The notes under the pieces are model-generated. The model ran no database searches and had not been told where the DNA came from. It saw only the letters and a program-made list of their open reading frames with translations. From Zygnema cylindricum (Eukaryota; Streptophyta; Zygnematophyceae; Zygnematales; Zygnemataceae), in assembly GCA_037447655.1 (NCBI GenBank), contig JBBHKE010002325.1, forward strand, positions 1-64,000: 64,000 nucleotides of DNA, given 5' to 3'. Of this stretch, positions 56,231 to 64,000 are shown in pieces. The translations under genes and the position numbers were made by a program. How positions within the stretch are numbered: position 1 is the stretch's first letter; each line of letters begins with the position of its first letter.

Positions 56231-59200
56231 TGGTATCGGAGCTTTAGGTAGACTTACATACATCCATAAATTTAATGGTAGTAACTATTTATTATGAAAA
56301 GCTAAGATGACCCGTATCTTAAAATATAAGAATCACTGGGGTATTGTAGCAGGCATTGAACTAAAACCTACTGAAGCTTTTATGGCAGCAGGATATGATA
56401 GAAGGGAGGAAGAGGCAGGGACGTTAATTTTTCTAGCAGTGGAAGACAGTCAACTCTTACACATAGTTGAGTTAGAAAAACCTATGGCTATGTGGGATAA
56501 ATTAAGGACTGTACATGAGCGTATTAATCCGTCCAACATAATGCAATTAAAAAACATATTGCTAGACTTTAGTATAGAGAGTGGAGATACTATGGAAACT
56601 TATATAAATAGACTGAAAGAGCTTAAATTACAGTTAGCCGCAGTCGGCACAAAACTGAATGATGATTATTTGATCCTTACACTGTTTAGGTCATTACCAT
56701 CACAGTATGCTATGATGATCACGGCTTTGAAAAGTCAACCTACTTTAGACTTTGATGCAGTATGTTAGCATTTCATTCAAAAGGAAGTTGAAATTAAAAA
56801 AAATGAGGAAAAAGAGTCAGATTCAGCTCTTTATGTCAAAGGCAAACAGTCAGTAAAACGCATTGAGTCAGTAACTGCTTGTGCTATATGTGGAAAAACC
56901 AATCATCAGACTGTTGACTGTAGATTTAAAAAGAAACAAACTGAAAACTTCAGGAAAAAGATTGTTTGTTACAGTTGTGGAAAACCAGGTCATAAGTCTT
57001 CAATTTGTCGTAATAAAGACAAAAATAGACAGAACAAACCATCATTTGATATGACCATGCAGGATGAGACTAATTTATTTCTCACACAGTTAAACGCTCA
57101 AAAAAGTAAATGGATTATAGATTCTGGAGCGTCTCATCATATGTGTAATGACAAGTCCATTTTCTCTTCTATAACAGCATTACAAAATCCTCGAAAAATT
57201 GTATTGACAGATGATAAGATTCTAGAGACCAGTTTAATAAGCGAGGTTAAGTTACAGTTATACTTTGATACTGGTAGTCATGAAGGGCATTTAAAAGATG
57301 TTTTATACTTACCAGGTTTAAAGCATAACCTTTTCAATGTTATGCATGCTGTGAAGAGTGGACTAAAAGTCGAATTTGAGAAAACAAAAGTGAACGCTGT
57401 GAAATCAAAAGTGAGGGAATGCTAATCGCTCTTGGATATCCCGAAGGGAACCTTTTTGTTCTACGTTTGGTTGATGAAGATGCACAGATGAATTTCAGCA
57501 AAGAAGCGCAGACTTTGGAGCTATGGCATCAACGATTTGGTCATCTGGGAGAGCAGAATCTTAAACGACTCATCGAAAAGAAGATGGTCCGAGGACTTGA
57601 GGACGTCAACGCCAAAGACAACCTTAAGGTGTGTGAAGGATGCGCTCAAGGTAAGCAAAGAAGGCTTCCTTTTCATAAAGATGATGAACCTAAACATAGA
57701 AGGAAGCTGGAGCTTATTCATTCTGACTTGAGCGGTCCTCACCCCTTAAGTCCTAGAGGTTCTAGATTTTTCATCACGTTTACGGATGAGTGCTCTAGAA
57801 AAGTATGGGTGTACTTTATGAAATCTAAGAGTGAAGCCCTTGAGAAATTCAAAGAGTTTAAAACCATGGTAGAAAACCACGCAGGAGAACGGATACAGAT
57901 TTTAAGGTCGGATAATGGGGGAGAATATACCTCTAATGCTTTTAAAGAAAACTGCAAAACTTGGGGGATACAACAGGAATTCACAGTAGCTTATAGTCCG
58001 CAGCAAAATGGAGTATCATAAAGACTTAACCGAACTTTGGTTGAAATTGCACGATGTTTAGTACATAGTGCAAAACTAAGTCAAAACCTATGGGCTGAAG
58101 CTATCCTTACTGCAGTTTATTTGAAAAATCGTTCTCCTAGTACTTCTCTGAAAGATATTACACCTGAAGAAGCTTGGTCAGGCTTTAAACCAAATGTTAA
58201 ACACTTTAGAGTTTTTGGAAGCAAATCCTTTGTTCACATCCCAACACAGAATAGAAAGAAATTTGACAAGAAGAGTTGGACTGGTGTCTTTGTAGGTTAT
58301 GACATAAATAGAAAAGCTTACAGAAAATATGACCCGGTTACAAGGAAAGTTCATGTTAGCCGAGATGTGACTATAGATGAAGGGAAAGAATGTAATTCAG
58401 ATGTGACATGTAGTTTTGACCCTTGGTACGAAAAACCAGAGAATGTCACTATTCCCTTTAACAATCAAGAAGAATTGGAAAGCGGGTCTCCACAAACACC
58501 AGGTACTCCAAGCAGAGAAGATGAAGTGGAGCCTTTGTCATCGACGCCGATTTCTATTCCAGCTCAGACTTCTGTCAACCCCGGTGGAACATCAACCTTT
58601 GAACCTTTACCAATGGAGAAGTTACCAGCATCACAACCTTCGCAAGATACAACCTCTCCAATTCCAATTCAACAATCAAGATTGAAGGTAACCCCTCAAA
58701 GAGTATCTAATCGAATACGTGCTAAACCAAAACGGCTCATTGAAGAAATGAAAGATGTGGGTTTAGCTTATTGTTTTATGGCGGCAGAGGGGGAACCACA
58801 AACTTTTGATGAAGCTTTGGAGGGTTCTAATTCTCATAAATGGAAAAAGGCAATATAATTAGAATATAACTCACTGATCAAAAACAATACTTGGACCTTA
58901 GTAGAACGCCCTATAGATAAAAATATTGTGGGGTGTAAATGGGTCTTTAAGATTAAGAGGAAATCAGATGGATCATTGGAAAGATATAAAGTGAGGTTGG
59001 TAGCTAAGGGGTATTCAAAAGAAGAGCGGGTTTATTATATTGAGACTTTCTCACCAGTAGTGAAGTTTAATAGTCTCAGAAGTTTAATAGCCTTAGGGGC
59101 AGCAGAGGGTATGTAGATGCATCAATTAGATATCAAAACTGCATTCCTTAATGGGGATTTAGAGGAAGAAGTCTACATGGAACAATCAGAGGGCATGATA

Positions 59201-60352
59201 GAACCAGGAAAAGCATACATGGTGTGTAAACTACACAAATCTATATACGGTCTAAAACAAAGTCCTAGGTGTTGGAACATCAAACTTGACACCGAAATGA
59301 GAAAAGAGGGCTTTGAGAGATGTCACACAGATAGAGCAGTTTACACTATTGGGGAAGACAAAAACTTAGTGATTGTCTCAATTTACGTTGATGACATGAG
59401 TGTGTTTGGTTATCTCTCAGCTGTGATTGAAAAGGTCAAACGGTTCTTGAATAGCAAATTTGAGACGACTGACATTGGAGAGTTAAGTTACCTTCTTGGT
59501 ATAGTAATCAAAAATGATGTTTAGACAGTCTCTATGAATCAACAGAAATATGCAGGAGAAGTTTTAAAACGCTTTGGTATGGAAGATTGTATTCCCGTAT
59601 CAACGCCTTTAGACCCGAGTCAAAATCTTACAAAGGAAATGAGTCCTAAGTCAGAGTTTGAGAAAGAACAGATGAGGCAAGTCCCTTACAAAGAGGCAGT
59701 GGGTAGCTTGATGTACTTAATGGTTGGCACACGCCCTGATTTAGCTGCAGCTGTAGGCTCAGTTAGTCAATTCATGCAGAACCCAGGTCTAGAGCATTGG
59801 TATGTTGTTAAACGTATTTTACGTTATGTGAAAGGGACTATAAATTACGGCCTACAATTTTTGAAGAACACCGGAGACATCGATTTTTCCGGCTATGTTG
59901 ATGCGGATTGGGGAGGCGACCTCGACACAAGGAGGAGCACTACCGACTGGATTATTACAGGTTCAGGAGGACCTATAAGTTGGAGTTCGAAACGTCAATC
60001 TTTTGTGGCATTATCAAGCACGGAGGCGGAATACGTGGCGGCTACTCAAGCAGCAAAAGAAGCTATTTGGCTTCGCAAATTTTATGCTGAGATAGGGTAT
60101 GAACCAATAGAGGAGACTTTGATCCTCATAGATAATCAGAGTAGCATTGCTTTGATGAAAAATCCAGTTTACCATGCAAGGACAAAACATATAGACATTC
60201 AGACACATTTTGTGAGAGAACAAGTTGAAAAGAAAAATTTAAAGTTTGAGTTTGTTAGTTCAGCTCAACAAGCAGCAGATCACTTGACTAAAGGAGTTCT
60301 TCGAGATAAAATTGTTGTTTGTAATCAGCTCACAGGAGTTGGTCCTATTTAG
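56205..60352 (+). pseudogene. Copia family 2 gag-pol, complete but inactivated
   Basis: Domains in order: UBN2-type Gag (56205-56960), CCHC knuckle CYSCGKPGHKSSIC (56967-57008), protease WIIDSGASHHM (57112), integrase zinc region LWHQRFGHLGEQN and CEGCAQGK (57520-57655), integrase core HSDLSGP and SDNGGEY, RT with KWVFKIKRKSDGS, QLDIKTAFLNG and YVDD (59384-59395), and RNase H with YVDADWGGD, SSTEAEYVAATQAAKEAIW and HARTKHIDIQ to 60352. Breaks: TAA 56220, TGA 56295, TAG 56766, a frame change near 57420, TAA 58019 (exactly at the catalytic Glu of the integrase DDE triad), TAA 58856, TAG 59114 and TAG 59522. The order is typical of autonomous Ty1/copia; this copy cannot move by itself. Confidence 0.95.
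56231..56242 (+). other. Primer binding site of copia family 2
   Basis: TGGTATCGGAGC directly follows the LTR and matches the initiator-Met-tRNA primer site usual in plant copia elements (TGGTATCAGAGC), with one or two changes. It is read in the gag frame. Confidence 0.85.
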
Positions 60353-60382
60353 TGTGGACAGTTGATGATCGATAATGACTCA

Positions 60383-60391
60383 GAGAGGGGG
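60383..60391 (+). other. Polypurine tract of copia family 2
   Basis: AGAGGGGG immediately before the 3' LTR. Confidence 0.85.
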
Positions 60392-60961
60392 TGTTAAGAT
60401 TTCTGCGTCCATTTTCAGCGAAGGACCAGAAAGTCAAAGTTGGTCATAGTTGTTACGTGAGAGAGAAGTCAACCGGAGTCTTGTTAGTTATATGTACGGT
60501 TGATAGACGTGAAGGTACATATACGTAGACGTCAAGTTTTCGTGAAAACGTGGTCCTTGACTTATGGTGTACGGGAAGTCAAGTAGATGTAAATTTTGAG
60601 TATACGTGACGAAAAAGCATGCAAACATTTTGTACTTGGCGGTCTTTCATTGGTCTACGTGTGTCACAAGTTAGATTCCAGTTCTTTACGTGACACGCAA
60701 GTTGCATAGGTCTATACGACACCTACACATATAAAAAATGTACCAAAGCTATGCATTAATCAATCATCAATCTACTGAAAGATTCTCTCCAATTTTTCCT
60801 TGCTGCTAGTTTTGCACTGAGTGTTTATTTTGTCGTGGAATTAATCTATCTTCTTTCTTGTTCAGTAATTAAGATTTGCTTTCTCATAAAGAGAATTATT
60901 TTCCTTAGCTTCCTGTCTTGTAATTGATCGATCCTATGGCCTCTTCTTCAAAATCTCAACA
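60392..60961 (+). mobile_element. Copia family 2, 3' LTR (570 bp)
   Basis: Same length as the 5' LTR and ends CTCAACA. Here the reading frame at the LTR end is open (ATG GCC TCT TCT TCA AAA...), whereas the 5' LTR has TAA as codon 6. It is followed by the target duplication GCTTT (60962-60966). Confidence 0.95.
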
Positions 60962-61880
60962 GCTTTAGCCCCTCTTCAATCGTTGTTGCCATTTTTGTTG
61001 CAACCTCATTCTTGTTGGCATTTCTCTCTCTGAATTCTGTATAGTCAAAGTTTTACTTCAAAACCACCTTTAACATGAACGATCGTGAAAAAGTCACCTA
61101 TTACTTGAGCATTCACGTGTTTCGCAACGGCTCACCCAAAACCCTTACTAGAACACTTATTGCTTGGGCATTCAAGTTCTTCGCAAATGCTCCACCAAAA
61201 TTCTCGGTTTTGTCAAGAAAACCCTCATCTGTGGCATGTTTTGCCGCTTTAGCATGGTAGATTGTTACTCCTTTTTTGCTCTTTTAGATTTTAATGCTCC
61301 TCTTCTCTACCAATGAGTCTGTTATCTCTCCTTCTTTTCATTTATTTTATCGTCCTATGGTTGGTGCCCTCATATATGCCATATAAGCAACTAGTCAAGA
61401 TATTCTTACTCCTGTCACTAAATTTACTTATTTTTTGAAATATCTCTTTTCCGTTCACCTTGTTGACGCCACCCGTAATTTCATTATGTATAAGGATCTA
61501 AATCGGTTTGTCTAGCATACTAGTTCTTTGTTTTCAATGCTCTAATAGACTTTGTTTATTTAAAAATGACATAAAATGAGATTTCTCGTCGCTCTACTAT
61601 TGGCTCCTAATTTTATTTCGGCAATTGGTTTACTTTGGTGCTGTAGAAAGCAACCCACCACCACATTTTCCAGCTTTCAGGTCGCAAATATACAGCTTAC
61701 CACACTACCAAGCAATCGGTCGAGCTTCGAGCTTTTCTCTCCAATTCTGTAATTCCCTTAACGTCACCTACTTTTATCGTTTTCGACTCTCAATGAGCCA
61801 TTGGCTTATTTTTAAGTTAAATGCACGGATCTGGTGGTCAATTATCTCACGGAGACTCTTAGGCTAATTTCAAGCAACAT
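60962..61880 (+). pseudogene. Copia family 1 RT/RNase H fragment, part 3
   Basis: Heavily decayed but colinear with 21865-22800: a TCATTGTTGCC-like match to the FADD region, YYLSIHVFRNGS (compare YYLGIQVSRNRS), a VGALIYAI-like stretch near 61360, and an RNase H match at 61580-61870. It is the remainder of the element split by the gag fold-back and by copia family 2. Confidence 0.75.
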
Positions 61881-61979
61881 CGATTCTCCTAAATGACCTT
61901 TGTCTTCATGCTCTTCTTGGCTTAATTTGTTTCAATTGTTTCTTATATTTGTCGACTTTTTGGATTTGACTTAATGTGG

Positions 61980-62190
61980 GGAGGTGGTTAACATTCCATT
62001 TTATGGATGACCGCACTTCCATGGGAGTAGTTTTGGGTAACATCCCGGTGGGACAAAAGTTGCAAAAGTAGTTAGAGCATACGACAATTTCAGCCCAAAA
62101 TTCTAACGGCGAATTAGAAAAGTACAATGTGGAACGCGCCATTTCATCAAATAACAATTGTACCTTTCCGCGACATTATAGTTTGTGATT
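61980..62190 (-). pseudogene. Copia family 1 integrase fragment, minus strand
   Basis: On the minus strand it matches 20240-20440, encoding STLYFSNSPLEFWAEIVVC and onward, the region after the integrase catalytic Glu. It is followed upstream, beyond the MITE at 62196, by another piece at 62430-62640 matching the integrase zinc region and 28921-29000 of the left arm. Confidence 0.7.
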
Positions 62191-62195
62191 AGCTA

Positions 62196-62410
62196 CACCG
62201 CCAATCGCTATTAGCGTAGAAGTTTCTTTGGCGTATAAGAATAATTACAGTGGTGTACGCTAATTAAGAATTTGAAAATTTTGAAAGAAATCGTCTTCTC
62301 TAATTAGAAATTAGGGTTTTTTTTAAATATTATGGATAATTCTATTTGAGAATAAAAAAAAAAATGCGGGACGGAATTAGCGTACACTACGCTAATAGCG
62401 ATTGGCGGTG
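62196..62410. mobile_element. Stowaway-like MITE, 215 bp
   Basis: Starts CACCGCCAATCGCTATTAGC and ends GCTAATAGCGATTGGCGGTG, flanked by TA (62194 and 62411). It splits the minus-strand copia integrase fragment. It shares the terminal family but not the CTCCGTACAC interior. Confidence 0.88.
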
Positions 62411-63110
62411 TAGTGAGTATTCCATGTCGTGGTGCTGGTTAGAGAATATTGACATGGTATTTTTCATTTCACGCAACTACAACAAAAATCTAAAGATTTA
62501 TTAGAAAAAGACTTATATACCAAGTACAAGATTTGGCAAAATGGTCAAATGTCGTTATTTAGGTGACTGTATCTTAAATATTAAAATGGTCAGGTTTCTA
62601 CGCTAACATTTAAAGCAACTTTAATGTGTTAGGGTTTCACTTTTCGTTATTAAATTCGTCGATGTGGTACAAAGTATCAAATTTCAGTTACCACTTAAAA
62701 AACTGCACTTAGATATCAAATTGTGGTTAATTATCCAATTATGGTTAACAAAACAAATCACCATAAACGGATTGGTAAAGCTAGAGAGATATGAGCAACA
62801 TTCAATTCAAAAGGCTTCATAAATATAGAACATTTACGACTTGGAAATGTGGTTGAACTGAAGGTAAGTTATCCAAATAGTAGGTACGAGATCGCGGTTT
62901 GTCTACGAGTGGCACGATAAAAAACATAGAGAAACAAGAGAGATGTCCATTTTTTTTGTAATTTCTCAAGGCCGTATATTAGAAATTTTGACTTGATTCT
63001 CCTTACAAACATGATATTCCTTACAAACACACAAATAATGTTGATTTTGAATGAGAGAATGTTGATTTTTAAAGAAATTATGAAAGACAAGATTTTGGAA
63101 TTTCGTAAAA
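62411..63110 (-). other. Copia scrap and ELIP pseudogene intron 1
   Basis: 62430-62640 is the mirror of 28880-29000 (integrase scrap). 62640-63110 is ELIP intron 1 sequence (mirror of 28410-28880). No gene. Confidence 0.7.
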
Positions 63111-63303
63111 AACTTACTCGTGACAAAGGATTCATTGTCGGCTTGACACAAATTGAATTGCCATTGGTTGAAAGGAGAAACCTTTCCCAGGTCTAATGGA
63201 GCGAGGAGGCGATCGATTGGATAGGCATAGGAGAGAATATCTTTGCGGAATATAATTTTGCAGATTGCTTTGTGTTGATGGAGAGCATGTTTCAAGCGGC
63301 CAT

Positions 63304-64000
63304 ATTGATTTTTTTTTTGTCAAAAGAGAAGCAATTTTTTTATCTTTTAGAGAAGGTTTCCATGGATAAGTTTGTTTCTTGTTTGTTTTGCTAAAAAGAA
63401 AACATACAAAAAAAGTAAGATTTATATGCAGATGCATTATCTATCTCTGAATTAAACATTACTAGATCTAACAAATCTATTTAACAATGTACAAGACTGA
63501 ACATCATCATGTTAACAACAAACTATTACCTTATTGTAATAAAAAAATGGCAATCCCTTGTGAACCAGCTCACAGTCGCTATCAGAATGAAACTAAAAGC
63601 AAGACCATTGCAATATACATCAAGTGCAAGAAAATAATAAAAGTTACTGTGATGAAAATGAAGTGGTGAGGTTGTGAACTGAAAATTTGAGTGAAATTTG
63701 ATTGCTGGAGATTGAATGCTGGAAGATAACAAAACTGAGTATTGATTGTAACCCTAAGCTTACTTTTTATATTCTGGCAGGAGAACATTTCTGCAGTCCG
63801 CGGCAAGTGCCAAGAACAGGTCCTAATTCCACATCCATCCACGTCTCATTAACTTTTTTGCAACAAAACTCATTTCACTACCACGTGGCAAACAATGTTT
63901 AAAACATTTCGACAACTTTACCAGGGAGCCAATCAGACGCTTTTTCCTTCGTCCAGGAAATTGTGTTGTACTTCGGACTTCGCACGTGCTGTTTTCGGGC
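63304..64000 (-). promoter_or_regulatory. ELIP pseudogene upstream region, right arm, to window end
   Basis: Mirror of 27533-28227: a 5'-UTR intron, TATA-like TTTTTATAT near 63770, and CACGTG boxes near 63882 and 63985. The similarity is still running at base 64,000, so the palindrome arm continues past the window. Confidence 0.75.

Larger units (their letters stand above)
51639..63303 (-). pseudogene. ELIP pseudogene, right arm, split by nested insertions
   Basis: On the minus strand: exon 1 (63303 to about 63130) begins MAA then TGA. Exon 2 (about 52520-52291) is diverged. Exon 3 (51814-51639) is nearly intact, AMLGCVWGFISERMTGLR through LFWLLASTQILIFASLV, but its acceptor AG is AA. Exon 4 is missing and intron 3 passes into GH16 intron sequence. 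Intron 1 has grown to over 10 kb with copia family 1 scraps, the gag fold-back, copia family 2 and a MITE. It is the mirror copy of the unit 2 pseudogene (28228-32741). Confidence 0.85.

Noticed and set aside
56231-56242. tRNA gene fragment
   Set aside because: It is a 12-base primer binding site only, directly abutting the LTR.
1-64000. CRISPR arrays, bacterial operons, rRNA or tRNA genes
   Set aside because: No regularly spaced identical repeats, no ribosome-binding-site organised genes and no rRNA or tRNA folds were recognised; the window is eukaryotic nuclear DNA.

Overview
The window is nuclear DNA of a green plant or alga. It has spliced genes with GT/AG introns, early light-induced proteins (ELIPs) with chloroplast transit peptides, Ty1/copia and LINE-type retroelements, many TA-flanked MITEs, and a decayed nuclear copy of the plastid gene chlB. 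Flowering plants lack chlB, so a streptophyte alga, another green alga, a bryophyte or another non-flowering plant is likely. I cannot name the species.

The region is built from a repeated three-gene module: a GH16 glucanase-like gene, a small two-helix membrane protein gene on the opposite strand, and an ELIP gene. Unit 1 (about 3.5-10.6 kb) has the longest GH16 gene and a two-helix gene, and is then cut off by transposons. Unit 2 (about 23.8-33.0 kb) has GH16 3' flank, a broken two-helix gene and an ELIP pseudogene split by a retroelement. Unit 3 (about 33.1-40.7 kb) has a GH16 pseudogene, an intact two-helix gene and an intact four-exon ELIP. Units 3 and 2 then recur in mirror order on the other strand from about 44.1 kb to the window end (intact ELIP, intact two-helix gene, GH16 pseudogene, ELIP pseudogene). 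This makes an inverted duplication with a spacer of about 3.4 kb. The spacer holds scrambled chlB fragments, a small TIR element and a short tandem repeat.

Between units 1 and 2 (11.2-25.5 kb) lies transposon territory: copia family 1 (three LTRs, one decayed gag-pol, one gag stub, two solo LTRs), a minisatellite, two 615-bp TIR elements and a LINE RT remnant. In the right arm the ELIP pseudogene intron is expanded to more than 10 kb by nested insertions: a family-1 copia fragment, a gag-only fold-back element, and a complete but inactivated copia family 2 (55,661-60,961; 570-bp LTRs, perfect 5-bp target duplication).

The genes most likely to be functional are the two ELIPs (38,732-40,577 plus; 44,280-46,530 minus) and three two-helix genes (9,669-9,866 minus; 35,563-35,763 minus; 48,629-48,829 plus). 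The ELIP copies share an upstream cluster of CACGTG boxes, a TATA box and a 5'-UTR intron, so light- or stress-responsive co-regulation is plausible. ELIPs are thylakoid photoprotective proteins, GH16 enzymes act on wall glucans, and the two-helix protein is unknown. That the three act together is inference from recurrent linkage only.
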